From: Pseudomonas reactans
GTDB lineage: Bacteria; Pseudomonadota; Gammaproteobacteria; Pseudomonadales; Pseudomonadaceae
Direction: 5' to 3'
Assembly (NCBI RefSeq): GCF_013385825.1
Contig: NZ_JACAPG010000005.1
Location: 152,103-216,102, forward strand
DNA length: 64,000 bases
Below the pieces are notes generated by a model, which did not search any database, was not told the DNA's origin, and was given only the letters and a program-made list of their open reading frames with translations. A program made the translations under genes and the position numbers. Positions 47,972 to 57,733 of this stretch are shown one piece after another (the stretch's first letter is position 1; each line of letters opens with the position of its first letter).

Positions 47972-49506
47972 GGCGCCTCCTTGGCCAAAAGTGGCAGTGA
48001 GCAGGTGAATGCGGTGCCCGCGCCGGGCGTGCTGGTCGCCCAGAGGCGGCCACCGTGAAAGTCGATGATCGAACGGCAGATCGACAGGCCCATGCCCAAG
48101 CCATCGGGTTTGGTGGTGAAGAAAGGTTGGAACAACGTGGGCAGGTCCTTGGCGTCAATGCCAATGCCCTGGTCGGCCACTTCGAGCAAGACGTTATCGC
48201 CGTCCACCCAGGTGCGCACCCGCAGCAGGCGCTGGCGCGGGGCGACGGTTTCCATGGCGTGGCAGGCATTGATGATCAAGTTGATCAGCACCTGTTGCAG
48301 CTGCACGCGGTCGGCGTTGATCTGTGCGTCGAGCACGCCCAGCTCCACGCGGCTGCGCACCTTATGGCGCGACAGTTCGTGCTGCACCAGGCCCAGGGTT
48401 TCATTGACGATGGCGTCCAGCGACTCGGGTTTGCGCAGCGGGTCGCACTTGCGTGACAGCGCGCGAATGCGGCTGATCACCTCGCTGGCGCGGCAGGCGC
48501 TGGAGACGATGCGGTCGAGGGATTGGCGGGCTTCATTGAGGTCGGGTTCGGCGCGGTCGAGCCAGCGCCGACAGGCTTCGCCACTGCTGGTGATGGCGGT
48601 CAGCGGCTGGTTCACCTCATGGGCAATCGAGGCGGCCAATTCTCCCAGGGAGGTGATACGGGTGACGTGAGCCAGTTGGCTCTGCGCATGGAACAACGCC
48701 TCTTCGGCGAGCTTGTCGGTGGTGACGTCCTTCACCGCGCCCAGGTACTCGAAATGCCCACGGCTTTCGACGGGGCTGGCGATCATATGCAGGTGCTTGA
48801 CGCGCCCATCCGGCATCAGCAGGCGGTGCTTGACCTCAATCAGCGGCTCGCGGTTCAGGGCCTTGGCGAAAACCTCGCGGGCCAGGTGGCGGTCGTCAGG
48901 ATGGGTGCGCTCCAGCACCATCGCTGCAGTGGGTGCCTGGTGGTGTGGGTATTCGAAGATCCGCGCCAATTCCTCGGACCAGGACATGGCATCGCTGTCG
49001 CCACGAAAGCTCACGCTGCCGGTCTGGCTCAGGCGCTGGGCGCCCACCAGGTAAGCCTCGTTGTGCCGCAGGCTGTCCGCCGCGTACTTGCTGCGCAGGG
49101 CAAGAAAGGTGATGGCGGACAGCGCCGTGAGGCAGCGGAAGAAACCGGTGATCGATTCCCAGCGCTCATAGTTGCCGTTGTAGAGAAACAGCGCAGTGAG
49201 CAGCGCGATGGAAAACAGCGCGACGCCAATCACCACATTGATTGAAAACAGGTTGGCCGCCATCAACAGCAGCGTGATGTACAGCAGCGTCGGCGCCCAG
49301 TCAGTATGGGTTTCGGAGTTGATCACGAAAATGCCGCAGGCCACGACCAGCCCGACCACCCAACCCAGGGCGTTGATCGCTGGGGTTGGGCTGATGCCAA
49401 ACGCGGCGCGTGCTTGGGGCTGGCGGGGTGTGAACACCAGCCGATCCCAGAGGCCGGTCAACCATGACTGTTCGCGGCGCGCGCTCGCGGGAACGTTGAT
49501 TTTCAT
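47968..49506 (-). CDS. Membrane PAS-domain histidine kinase
   Basis: 512 residues from the chosen ATG (the one before it adds 6). Four hydrophobic helices in residues 40-130 form a membrane sensor, then a PAS domain (QTGSVSFRGDSDAMSWSEELARIFEY in parts), a dimerisation domain with the phosphorylated histidine in LAASIAHEVNQPLTAI, and an ATPase domain (DRVQLQQVLINLIINACHAM in parts; VADQGIGID; FFTTKPDGLGMGLSI). It phosphorylates the FixJ-like regulator encoded next. The signal is not obvious; membrane or aromatic compound sensing is only inference. Confidence 0.9.
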   Translation of the reverse strand: MKINVPASARREQSWLTGLWDRLVFTPRQPQARAAFGISPTPAINALGWVVGLVVACGIFVINSETHTDWAPTLLYITLLLMAANLFSINVVIGVALFSIALLTALFLYNGNYERWESITGFFRCLTALSAITFLALRSKYAADSLRHNEAYLVGAQRLSQTGSVSFRGDSDAMSWSEELARIFEYPHHQAPTAAMVLERTHPDDRHLAREVFAKALNREPLIEVKHRLLMPDGRVKHLHMIASPVESRGHFEYLGAVKDVTTDKLAEEALFHAQSQLAHVTRITSLGELAASIAHEVNQPLTAITSSGEACRRWLDRAEPDLNEARQSLDRIVSSACRASEVISRIRALSRKCDPLRKPESLDAIVNETLGLVQHELSRHKVRSRVELGVLDAQINADRVQLQQVLINLIINACHAMETVAPRQRLLRVRTWVDGDNVLLEVADQGIGIDAKDLPTLFQPFFTTKPDGLGMGLSICRSIIDFHGGRLWATSTPGAGTAFTCSLPLLAKEAP

Positions 49507-49726
49507 GGTGTTCAGGCACTCCATTGGTGTGATCGAGGGTGGAGCAGGGGTCACTTACTTTAAAAGCATCCGTTCTCACCGAGTAGGACACAAAACCCTG
49601 AAATCCTGCCAAGCCCTATACCCAGGTATGAGCGCGCTGACCCCAGGTAGGAGAGACGCACCACCCGCGCCGCCATAACCTGAGGCCTCTCACTCCTCTC
49701 CAAGGCCCTGCGGCCGGGTGGCTAAC

Positions 49727-50656
49727 ATGATGAACAGAAATGACCTGCGTCGTGCTGACATCAATCTGCTGGTGGTGTTCGAGTCGATGATGCATGAGCG
49801 CAATGTCAGCCGGGTCGGCGAGAAATTGTTCCTCGGCCAGCCGACCATCAGCAGTGCCCTCGGCCGCTTGCGGTTGATGTTCGATGACCCGCTGTTCATT
49901 CGCGCTGGGCGGCTGATGCAACCCACGTCCCGTGCCGAGGAAATCTTCAGCAATCTCGGCCCGGCGCTGGACAGCATTGCGGCAGCGCTGAGTCGCTGCC
50001 AGGCGTTCAACCCGGCGACCAGCGAGGCCGCTTTTCATATCGGCCTGTCCGACGACGTGGAATACGCCTTGCTGCCCAGCCTGTTGCGGCGCCTGCGTAT
50101 CGAGGCACCCAACATGACCCTGGTGGTGCGCCGTGCCGATCACTGGCAGATGTCGCAACTGCTCACCAGTGGTGAGATCTCCCTGGGCATCAGCCACACC
50201 CAGGAACTGCCGGCCAATGCGCGCCGCAAAAGCCTGCGGCCGATGCGTCCGATGCTGCTGCGCGCCGATCACCGGCCAGGGGACGTGGGACTGGACGAGT
50301 TCTGCCAGCGGCCCCACGCGGTGGTGTCGTCCATGGGCAATGTGATCGATGACTCCGACCGCGCCCTGGGCCTGATCGGGCGCCAGCGCAAAGTGGTGCT
50401 CACCGTGCCGCAGTTCAGCGCGTTGCCGGTGCTGCTGGCCGACAGCGACATGCTCGCCATCGTGCCCGACTATGTGGCGCGCGCCATGGCCGGAGTGGGT
50501 GGCCTTCGTGCGCAGTGTGCGCCGCTGGACTTGCCTGAGCAGGAGCTGGCGTTGGTGTGGCGCGGCACCACCCATAACGATCCGGGGGAGCGCTGGTTGC
50601 GGGCGCGCTGCAGTGTGTTCCTGGGTGAGCCGGTGATGCTTGCGGTAGCCAGCTGA
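49727..50656 (+). CDS. LysR-family regulator (NodD/LeuO branch)
   Basis: 309 residues. HTH near residues 25-48 (NVSRVGEKLFLGQPTISSALGRLRLMFDDPLFIRAGR in parts). The effector domain begins HIGLSDDVEYALLPSLLRRLR, a pattern of the NodD/LeuO branch. The stop codon overlaps the start of the mechanosensitive channel gene by 1 nt, so the two are co-transcribed; a LysR gene in one operon with its possible target is less common than the divergent layout. Confidence 0.87.
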   Translation: MMNRNDLRRADINLLVVFESMMHERNVSRVGEKLFLGQPTISSALGRLRLMFDDPLFIRAGRLMQPTSRAEEIFSNLGPALDSIAAALSRCQAFNPATSEAAFHIGLSDDVEYALLPSLLRRLRIEAPNMTLVVRRADHWQMSQLLTSGEISLGISHTQELPANARRKSLRPMRPMLLRADHRPGDVGLDEFCQRPHAVVSSMGNVIDDSDRALGLIGRQRKVVLTVPQFSALPVLLADSDMLAIVPDYVARAMAGVGGLRAQCAPLDLPEQELALVWRGTTHNDPGERWLRARCSVFLGEPVMLAVAS

Positions 50657-52074
50657 TGAACCTCTACACCCATCCCTTGCTGCTCGGCGGCGTGCTGATC
50701 TTGCTGGACCTGGTGCTGTGGCAAGGACTCGGCCCAGCGCGGCGCACCTTGCGCAGCGGAGTGCGGGTGCTGGTGTTCGCGCTGTTTTGCTGGGGCATGG
50801 TAGCGGCCGGCGTCAGCCCCTTACAGCCACCACTTTGGCCGGACGACGCGGTGCTCAACTTGATGGCCACCGTACTGGGTATCGGCTGGTGGTTGTTCGC
50901 CGCACGCACCCTGACCGTGATCCTCGGCCACGGCCTCACCACTCGTGTGGGGCAGAGCGCGCGCTTGCTGCATGACGTGCTGGGGGCGGTGATCTTCCTG
51001 GTCGCCATCGTCGGCGCGGCGGCCTATGTGCTGCAACTGCCGGTCAAGGGCCTGCTGGCGACCTCGGGCGCGATGGCAATCATCCTCGGCCTGGCGTTGC
51101 AAAGCACCTTGAGCGATGTGTTCAGCGGCATCGTGATCAATACCACCAAGCCCTATCAGATCGACGACTGGGTCAGCATCGATGGGGTGGAAGGCAAGGT
51201 GCTGGAAATCGACTGGCGTTCGACTCATCTGCAGACGGAAGCGGGCAGCACCGCTGTGCTGCCCAACTCCCTGGCAGCCAAGGCCAAGGTCCTCAATCAC
51301 AGCCGTCCTGGCGGGGCGCACCGCGTCAGTGTCAGCCTGGCGGTGCCCAGTGGCATCGCGCCTCGCCTGGCATTGGAGGCGTTGGAAAAAGCCTTGCAGG
51401 GCACTCATGCATTGCTGCCGGGGCCCAAGGTCTCGATCAACAGTTCGCAACTGGAATTCAACGAGTACGAACTCAAGGGCTTCGTCGCCTCACGCTCGGC
51501 CCGCAGCGGCGTGCGTAACTTGATGTTTGACCTGGCCCATCGACACCTTGAAGCGGCTGGGCTGACCTGGGGCGAAGGCTCCAACACCAAGGCTTGGAGC
51601 CGCCAGCGGCAATTGCTGGAGGAAGTCCGGGTGATGCGTGCCCTCAGCCTTGAGGAGCGCGACCGCCTGGCCGACGCCATGACCCCCGTGGACTTCCAGG
51701 CCAACCAGGTGCTGCTGGCCTTCGATGAAGTCGCCGATAGCCTGATGATCATCGCCACGGGCGTGGTGTCGGCAGCGATCCATGATGGTGACCGCGTGGT
51801 CGAAGCCGGCCGCATGGGCCCCGGCGAAGTGATGGGCGAGGAGGGGATCCTGGCCGATGGACGTTCCCGAGGGCAGTTCCGCAGCCTCACCAGCGGGCGG
51901 TTGTTCCGCATCGAAAAATCACTGCTGGGCGCGCAGTTGCAGCACAGCAGTGATTTGTTGATGGCATTGGACCGGTTGCAGCATCAGCGCGAAGACATCC
52001 GTGATGCGGTGGTGCTGAAGAAACCTGCGCCAGTCAAGAGAAGTACTTTGCTGCGGTGGCTCCAAAAACACTGA
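50656..52074 (+). CDS. MscS-type channel with C-terminal cNMP-binding domain
   Basis: 472 residues. The N-terminal half has several helices and then the MscS pore helix and beta domain, seen in LLATSGAMAIILGLALQSTLSDVFSGI followed by DDWVSIDGVEGKVLEIDWRST (each in part). The C-terminal 130 residues look like a Crp-type cyclic-nucleotide-binding domain (FQANQVLLAFDEVADSLMIIATGVV; GPGEVMGEEGILADGRSR). Such fused proteins are ligand-gated rather than purely tension-gated channels. It is co-transcribed with a LysR regulator. Confidence 0.88.
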   Translation: MNLYTHPLLLGGVLILLDLVLWQGLGPARRTLRSGVRVLVFALFCWGMVAAGVSPLQPPLWPDDAVLNLMATVLGIGWWLFAARTLTVILGHGLTTRVGQSARLLHDVLGAVIFLVAIVGAAAYVLQLPVKGLLATSGAMAIILGLALQSTLSDVFSGIVINTTKPYQIDDWVSIDGVEGKVLEIDWRSTHLQTEAGSTAVLPNSLAAKAKVLNHSRPGGAHRVSVSLAVPSGIAPRLALEALEKALQGTHALLPGPKVSINSSQLEFNEYELKGFVASRSARSGVRNLMFDLAHRHLEAAGLTWGEGSNTKAWSRQRQLLEEVRVMRALSLEERDRLADAMTPVDFQANQVLLAFDEVADSLMIIATGVVSAAIHDGDRVVEAGRMGPGEVMGEEGILADGRSRGQFRSLTSGRLFRIEKSLLGAQLQHSSDLLMALDRLQHQREDIRDAVVLKKPAPVKRSTLLRWLQKH

Positions 52075-52133
52075 TCCAACTGTGGTGAGCGGGCAAGCGA
52101 GATGACTACAACAATTCAGATCACCTCAACAAC

Positions 52134-53129
52134 CTAGCGGGAAAACCGCTCCCGATACTCCCGCGGCGAAATCGTCAGGTGGCGGTGAAAGGTATACCGC
52201 ATCCGCTCCTCATCGCCGAACCCACACAGCCGGGCAATCTGGTCGATATTGCGGTCGGAATCCTCCAGCAGGCGGCGCGCCGCTTCCATGCGAAACAACT
52301 CGATGGCCTTGGCCGGTGTGCGCCCGGTGCGTTGTTTGTAGACCCGCGCAAAGTTGCGCGGGCTCATCTGGGCCTGGTGTGCCAGACGCTCCACTGACAG
52401 CTCCGAGTCCTGCAAGTTGTCGGCGATCCACAGGTGCAGCTCATCGAAACCCGCACTCTCGTCGGTCTGCGCCTGCAACAGTTGGCTGAATTGCGCCTGC
52501 CCGCCGGGGCGCTTGAGGAACACCACCAACTCCCGTGCCACTTGCAACGCCACATCGCGGCCGCAGTCGATCTCGACCAGGGCCAATGCCAGGTCGATCC
52601 CAGCCGTCACACCGGCCGAGGTCCATACATTGCCCTGTTGGATGAAGATTGCGTCCATGTCCACCACGATGGCCGGGAAGCCGTGCTTGAGCATGTCGCA
52701 CATGGCCCAGTGAGTGGCGGCGCGGCGACCGTCGAGCAAACCGGCCATCGCCAGCAGAAAGGTGCCGCTGCACACCGAGGCGGTGCGGCCGGCAGTGGCG
52801 GAGGCTATGCGCAGCCATTCCACCAGCTCGGTATTGGCCGCCATTGCCTGTTGAATGGCCGGCGCGCCAGGCACGATCAGGGTGTCGATGGGCGTATCAG
52901 CCAATTGCCCGAGTGCCACCGTGTCTACGCTCAAGCCTTCGGCGGTCTGCATCAAGCCTCCAGCCAGGCTGGCGGTGTGCATCATGTAACCCGGCAAGCC
53001 GCGTTCGGCCATGGCCTTGGTGGCGGCCCAGAACACGGTCTGGGCACCGGTCAGGTCAAGAAGACCCATTTGCGGGTAGGCCAGGAATACCAGGGTGCGC
53101 GTTTGAGCGAGTGGAGCGATCGGTGACAT
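52134..53129 (-). CDS. GlxA-family regulator (DJ-1/PfpI + AraC HTH)
   Basis: 331 residues from the ATG of MSPIAPLAQ. The N-terminal half is a DJ-1/PfpI-like domain with the nucleophile-elbow cysteine in ASVCSGTFLLAMAGLLDG; the C-terminal half has two AraC HTH motifs (SVERLAHQAQMSPRNFARVYKQRTG, IDQIARLCGFGDEERMRYTF in parts). The family controls amine, arginine or quaternary-amine catabolism. It sits convergent with the MscS gene and near the sulfonate locus, with no evident own target. Confidence 0.88.
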   Translation of the reverse strand: MSPIAPLAQTRTLVFLAYPQMGLLDLTGAQTVFWAATKAMAERGLPGYMMHTASLAGGLMQTAEGLSVDTVALGQLADTPIDTLIVPGAPAIQQAMAANTELVEWLRIASATAGRTASVCSGTFLLAMAGLLDGRRAATHWAMCDMLKHGFPAIVVDMDAIFIQQGNVWTSAGVTAGIDLALALVEIDCGRDVALQVARELVVFLKRPGGQAQFSQLLQAQTDESAGFDELHLWIADNLQDSELSVERLAHQAQMSPRNFARVYKQRTGRTPAKAIELFRMEAARRLLEDSDRNIDQIARLCGFGDEERMRYTFHRHLTISPREYRERFSR

Positions 53130-53201
53130 GGGGGCGGTATCCTGGAGACGGGGAGCAAGGCTCAGCCGTTGTACCACTTACCGCACTCCTTGCTCACCCC
53201 C

Positions 53202-54146
53202 TCAAGGCTTCCAGGTTTGCACATCCTTGGCATCCACGGCCTTGGGCAGTAGTCCTGCCTTGAAGAACGCATCGGCGATTTTCTGCTGCTCGCCCAGTTG
53301 GTCGAGCGTCACCGGCTGCACCTGGTAACTGCGGTGTGCATTGGCGGCTTCAACGGTGGCCGCATCCAGGTTGCCCCACAGCGGGCCGAGAATCTTGGCC
53401 GCGCCCTGTGGGTTGGTTTTCACCCACTGGCCGGCCTTTTCCAGCTGTTCATACACCACCTTCAACACCTCAGGATGCGCCTTGGCGTAGGGCGTGCCCG
53501 TCAGGTAATAGCGCTTGTAACTGGCCAGGCCTGCGCCGTCGGCCAGGGTGCGCGTCGGCAGTTGGCGCTGCACGCTGGTGAGGAAGGGTTCCCAGGTGAC
53601 CCAGGCATCGACCTTGTTGTTCTCGAACGCCGCGCGACCATCGGCGGGTGTCAGGTAAGCCGGTGTGATATCCGAAAATTCCAGGCCTGCCTTGGCCAGC
53701 GCGGCAATCAGCAAGTAGTGGGTGCCCGCCGCCTTGGTCACGGCGATTTTCTTGCCTTTGAGGTCGGCCAACTGCTGGATCGGCGAGTCTTTGCGCACCA
53801 CGATGGCCTGGGCTGACGGCGAGGGCGCTTCCTGGGCAAAGTAGGTGAGTTTGGCCTGGGCGGCCTGGGCGAAGATCGGCACGGTGTCGGCCACGTCGGC
53901 ACTGATGTCGACGTTGCCCACGTTGAGCGCTTCGAGCAGTGGCAGGCCGCTGGGGAACTCATGCCAGCTCACGTCGATGTTGTCGGCCTTGAGGGCTTTT
54001 TCCAGGGTGCCTTGGGTTTTCAGCAGGGTGATCAGGGTAGAGGACTTCTGGTAACCGATGCGCACGGTTTCCTGGGCCTCGGCGCTCGCGGCGACGGAAA
54101 AGGCCAGCAACCCGAGTACTGCGGCGAGGGGGCGACGTATGGACAT
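53202..54146 (-). CDS. SsuA-like aliphatic sulfonate-binding protein (1)
   Basis: 314 residues from the ATG (a TTG six codons upstream is possible). A signal peptide ends near SAEAQE. The mature part follows the SsuA/NitT fold (TVRIGYQKSSTLITLLKTQG, SGLPLLEALNVGNVDISADV, VTKAAGTHYLLIAALAKAGL). It is a close paralogue of the divergently placed binding protein 2. It is probably a periplasmic sulfonate receptor that serves the ABC permease and ATPase of the neighbouring operon. The starts are about 245 nt apart with an AT-rich shared region, suited to joint control by sulfur supply. Confidence 0.88.
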   Translation of the reverse strand: MSIRRPLAAVLGLLAFSVAASAEAQETVRIGYQKSSTLITLLKTQGTLEKALKADNIDVSWHEFPSGLPLLEALNVGNVDISADVADTVPIFAQAAQAKLTYFAQEAPSPSAQAIVVRKDSPIQQLADLKGKKIAVTKAAGTHYLLIAALAKAGLEFSDITPAYLTPADGRAAFENNKVDAWVTWEPFLTSVQRQLPTRTLADGAGLASYKRYYLTGTPYAKAHPEVLKVVYEQLEKAGQWVKTNPQGAAKILGPLWGNLDAATVEAANAHRSYQVQPVTLDQLGEQQKIADAFFKAGLLPKAVDAKDVQTWKP

Positions 54147-54391
54147 GGCGAGCTCGATCTTCAACGAAATAGCGTCGAGCTTAAAGTTCTAAAAACCATT
54201 CGTTAAATACTCTTTCGATCTTAGCTTAGGGCGCTTTTTCCTGGATCCGACGAATTGGGCATAACCATAGAATTATAAGATTCTTTCATCATTTCTCGTC
54301 GTTAATATAATCGAATGAGTTTTTCTGCCAGGCCTTACGCGGTTTTTTGGCATATGCAGCTCCTTCTATTTCTCTCACGCCAAGGCCTTCC

Positions 54392-55330
54392 ATGACGTTC
54401 AAGAAACTTATCGTTGCCGCCAGTCTGCTATTCGCTGCGGCGGCGGCCCATGCCGAGCAAACCCTGGACATCAGCTACCAGCGTTCGTCCACCTTGTGGA
54501 TCCTGCTCAAGCAAAATGGCCATTTGGAACAGCGCCTCAAACCGCTGGGCTTTACCGTGAACTGGCATGAATTCAGCACTGGTTTGCTCAGTTCCTTGAA
54601 CGCCGGCAGCGTCGACCTCCATGCCGATGTGGCCGATGCCTTTGCACTGTTCACCCAGGCCGCCGACGCGCCGTTGACCTACTACGCCCAGGAAAACGCA
54701 TCGCCGGGCGCCCAGGCGATCATCGTGCAGGACCAATCGCCGATCCACAGCATCGCAGACCTCAAGGGCAAGACCGTCGCCGTGTCCAAGGGATCGGGCA
54801 GCAATTACCTGCTGATCTCCGCGCTGAAGAAAGCCGGCCTGACCCTGGCCGATATCACCCCACGCTACCTGGAAGCACCAGACGGCGGTGCCGCCTTCGC
54901 CAATGGCAGCGTGGACGCGTGGGTAATCTGGGACCCGTTCCTCGCCACCCAGCAACTGGATCACCACGTGCGGGTGATTGCCGATGGCAAGGACGGCCTG
55001 GCCGACTACAACCGTTTCTACCTGGCGACCACTAAATTCGCCAACGCTCACCCGGACGTGTTGCAGGTGACCTTCGACACCCTGCGCGAGACCGGCCAAT
55101 TGGTGAAGGCCCACCCCAAGGAAGCTGCCGAAATCCTCGGCCCGCTGTGGGGCAACATCGCTCCGGCTACGGTCGAGCGCGCCAATAGCCGTCGCAGCTA
55201 CGACATTATCCCGGTCAAGCTGGAAAACCTCGCCGAGCAACAGCGCATCGCCGACACCTACTACGCCGCCAAGCTGATTCCCAAGCCGTTGAAGGTCAGT
55301 GCAATCACCCTGTGGACACCCAAACCATGA
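54392..55330 (+). CDS. SsuA-like aliphatic sulfonate-binding protein (2)
   Basis: 312 residues; AAGG 7 nt upstream. A signal peptide ends near AAAAHAEQT. It reads like SsuA (LDISYQRSSTLWILLKQNG, LSSLNAGSVDLHADVADAF, VSKGSGSNYLLISALKKAGL) and is clearly a duplicate of the divergent binding protein 1. The stop overlaps the monooxygenase start (ATGA), so binding and oxidation are coupled in one operon. It is the first gene of a five-gene operon with monooxygenase, binding protein 3, permease and ATPase. Confidence 0.88.
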   Translation: MTFKKLIVAASLLFAAAAAHAEQTLDISYQRSSTLWILLKQNGHLEQRLKPLGFTVNWHEFSTGLLSSLNAGSVDLHADVADAFALFTQAADAPLTYYAQENASPGAQAIIVQDQSPIHSIADLKGKTVAVSKGSGSNYLLISALKKAGLTLADITPRYLEAPDGGAAFANGSVDAWVIWDPFLATQQLDHHVRVIADGKDGLADYNRFYLATTKFANAHPDVLQVTFDTLRETGQLVKAHPKEAAEILGPLWGNIAPATVERANSRRSYDIIPVKLENLAEQQRIADTYYAAKLIPKPLKVSAITLWTPKP

Positions 55331-56682
55331 GCCGCCAAATTCATTTGTCCGCGTTCCTGTTGAGCGGGCCGGTAGTACACAGCCACGCGGTGTGGCGCCA
55401 TCCGGAAACCGTCGGCAATTACCTCGACCCCGAATATTACGCGCGCGTGGCCAAGGTGGTAGAAGAGGGGTTGTTCGACTTCCTGTTCTTCGCCGATCGC
55501 CTGGCCGTGGGTGACCAGATGGGCGGCTCCCGCGAGTTCGCCCTGCGCTACGGCGCCCAGGACGCCACGCGATTGGACCCGTTGCCGATCCTCTCTTACC
55601 TGGTCGGCAAGACCTCCAAGCTGGGGCTCGGAGCGACCCGTTCCACCACTTATTACGAACCGGCGCACATCGCCCGTGAATTCGCCACGCTCGACCACCT
55701 GTCCAAGGGCCGTGCAGCCTGGAATATCGTCACCTCGATGAACGACAGCGAAGGGCGCCTGTTCGGCAAGGACAAGCACCTGGAGCACGACCTGCGTTAC
55801 GACCGCGCCGATGAGTTTGTCGAAGTCGCGCTGAAGCTCTGGAACAGCTGGGGCAAGGACGCGCTGAAGCTGGATCGAGAAAGCGGCGTGCTGGCGGACC
55901 CCGAGTTGATCCGTTCGGTGCAGCATCAGGGCGAGTGGTTCCGGGTTGAAGGCCCGTTGAATATTCCGCGCACGCCCCAGGGACGACCGGTGCTGATCCA
56001 GGCCGGTTCGTCCGGGCGGGGCCGGCGCTTCGGCGCGCGGTGGGCCGAGGCGATTTTCACCATTCACCCGCATTTGGCGGCCATGCGTGCGTTTCGCGAT
56101 GACGTGCGTGCGCAGGTGGTGCAGCAAGGCCGTGAGGCTGACAGTTGCAAGGTGCTGACGGCGGTGATGCCGTTTATTGGGGGCAGCGAGGCCGAAGCCC
56201 GGGCCAAGCGCGACAAACACAACGCTTTGGCGCGACCTGAATTGGGGCTGGTGACATTGGCTTCACAGTTGAATGTGGACCTGTCGCCATTCCCGCTTAC
56301 GGCGACGCTGGCTGAGATCGCCCAGTCGCCGCTGATCCACCCGGCAGCCGCCGAAAAGCTGTTGATGCAGGGGCCGGAAACCACCCTGGAACAACTCGGG
56401 CGCATCTTCGCCAGCAGCGTGCGGGTGCCGCAGTTGGTGGGCACGGGGGCACAGGTTGCCGATCAATTGGCCGAACTGTTTGAGCAGGGTGGGTGCGATG
56501 GGTTTGTGATTTCACCGGGGTATCTGCCGGGCTCGTTCACCGAGTTTGTCGAGAGCGTGATTCCACATTTGCAGCGCAAGGGATTGTTTCGCACGGCGTA
56601 CGAAGGGGCGACGTTGCGCGAGCATTTGGGATTGGCTGATCTCAACAACAGAATTGATAAAAAGGATATTTCGCATGGCTGA
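55327..56682 (+). CDS. LLM flavin monooxygenase (NtaA/SnaA/DszA type)
   Basis: 451 residues. The flavin-dependent luciferase-like fold is clear: FDFLFFADRLAVGD, LDPLPILSYLVGKTSKLGLGAT, FATLDHLSKGRAAWNIVTSMND, and ENYARHDHL-like DKHLEHDLRYDRADEFVEV, with RPVLIQAGSSGRGRRFGARWA. This branch (NtaA/SnaA/DszA) uses FMNH2 to oxidise sulfur or nitrogen compounds. In a sulfonate transport operon it probably desulfonates or oxidises the imported compound. A flavin reductase gene is not in the operon and must be supplied elsewhere. Confidence 0.9.
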   Translation: MSRQIHLSAFLLSGPVVHSHAVWRHPETVGNYLDPEYYARVAKVVEEGLFDFLFFADRLAVGDQMGGSREFALRYGAQDATRLDPLPILSYLVGKTSKLGLGATRSTTYYEPAHIAREFATLDHLSKGRAAWNIVTSMNDSEGRLFGKDKHLEHDLRYDRADEFVEVALKLWNSWGKDALKLDRESGVLADPELIRSVQHQGEWFRVEGPLNIPRTPQGRPVLIQAGSSGRGRRFGARWAEAIFTIHPHLAAMRAFRDDVRAQVVQQGREADSCKVLTAVMPFIGGSEAEARAKRDKHNALARPELGLVTLASQLNVDLSPFPLTATLAEIAQSPLIHPAAAEKLLMQGPETTLEQLGRIFASSVRVPQLVGTGAQVADQLAELFEQGGCDGFVISPGYLPGSFTEFVESVIPHLQRKGLFRTAYEGATLREHLGLADLNNRIDKKDISHG

Positions 56683-57733
56683 TTTCGATCATTTAACCCG
56701 CCGCCGCCTACTCGGCCTGGCCGGTATCACCCTGGCCAGCCTGTCGCTGCCACGCCTGGGGTTCGCCGCTGACGAACACGCTGGCCATAACACTTCACAG
56801 GAACCCGCCGGCACCGGCGAGTTCATTCGCCTCGACGCGCCACGCAAGTTGAAACTGGCAGTCAACCTCAACGCCGTGTGCCTGGCGCCCGTAGTAATCG
56901 CCCACGGCCAGGGCTTTTTTACCAAGCACAATCTGGACGTGGAGTTGGTCAACTTCGGCAACTCCACCGAGGTGCTGCTGGAGGCCATCGCCACCGGTAA
57001 AGCCGACGCGGGCGTGGGCATGGCGCTGCGTTGGCTCAAGGCGCTGGAGCAGGGGTTCGACGTGAAACTCACGGCGGGCACCCACGGCGGTTGCCTGCGT
57101 CTGCTCAGTGCGGTGAATGGCGGCGTGACCAAACTCGAAGACCTCAAGGGCAAGGCCATCGGCGTGACCGACATGGCCAGTCCGGATCGCAATTTCTTCT
57201 CGATCCTGCTGAAGAAACACGGCGTGGACCCGGTGCGCGACGTCGAGTGGCGCCTGTACCCGGCCGACCTGCTCGGCACTGCCCTTGAGCGCGGCGAAGT
57301 GCAGGCGGTGAGTGGCAGTGACCCGTTCATGTACCGCCTGATCAAATCCGGCGTGGCCCGTGAACTGTCCACCAACCTGGTGGAGGAGTACGCCAACCTC
57401 AGTTGCTGCGTGGTCGGCGTCACCGGCAAACTGGTGCGCGAAGACAAACGCGTGGTCGCGGCCTTGACCCAGGCAATTCTGGAGGCCCACGACTATTCCG
57501 TGCAGCACCCCGAAGAAGTTGCCAAAGGCTTCCAGGCCCATGCGTTGAATACGTCGGTAGAGGAAGTGCAGGCAATCCTCCACGACCACACCCACGGGCA
57601 CCATGCGGTAGGCGCGGCGCTGACCCAGGAAATCCTCACCTACGTGACCGACCTGAAAACCGTCGAAGTGATCAGCAAGAGCACCGACCCGGTGGAGTTT
57701 GCCAAGGAGATCACCGCCGATGTCTTCAGTTGA
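56675..57733 (+). CDS. NitT/TauT-type substrate-binding protein with Tat signal (3)
   Basis: 352 residues. AAAGGA 8 nt upstream, and the start overlaps the monooxygenase end by 8 nt. The N-terminus has a twin-arginine-type signal, LTRRRLLGLAGITLASLSL, so the protein is probably exported folded. The binding domain is NitT/TauT-like (LKLAVNLNAVCLAPVVIAHGQGFF, DVELVNFGNSTEVLLEAIATG). A His-rich stretch HDHTHGHHAVG near the C-terminus is unusual and may bind a metal. It is the third binding protein for one permease-ATPase pair. Confidence 0.85.
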   Translation: MADFDHLTRRRLLGLAGITLASLSLPRLGFAADEHAGHNTSQEPAGTGEFIRLDAPRKLKLAVNLNAVCLAPVVIAHGQGFFTKHNLDVELVNFGNSTEVLLEAIATGKADAGVGMALRWLKALEQGFDVKLTAGTHGGCLRLLSAVNGGVTKLEDLKGKAIGVTDMASPDRNFFSILLKKHGVDPVRDVEWRLYPADLLGTALERGEVQAVSGSDPFMYRLIKSGVARELSTNLVEEYANLSCCVVGVTGKLVREDKRVVAALTQAILEAHDYSVQHPEEVAKGFQAHALNTSVEEVQAILHDHTHGHHAVGAALTQEILTYVTDLKTVEVISKSTDPVEFAKEITADVFS

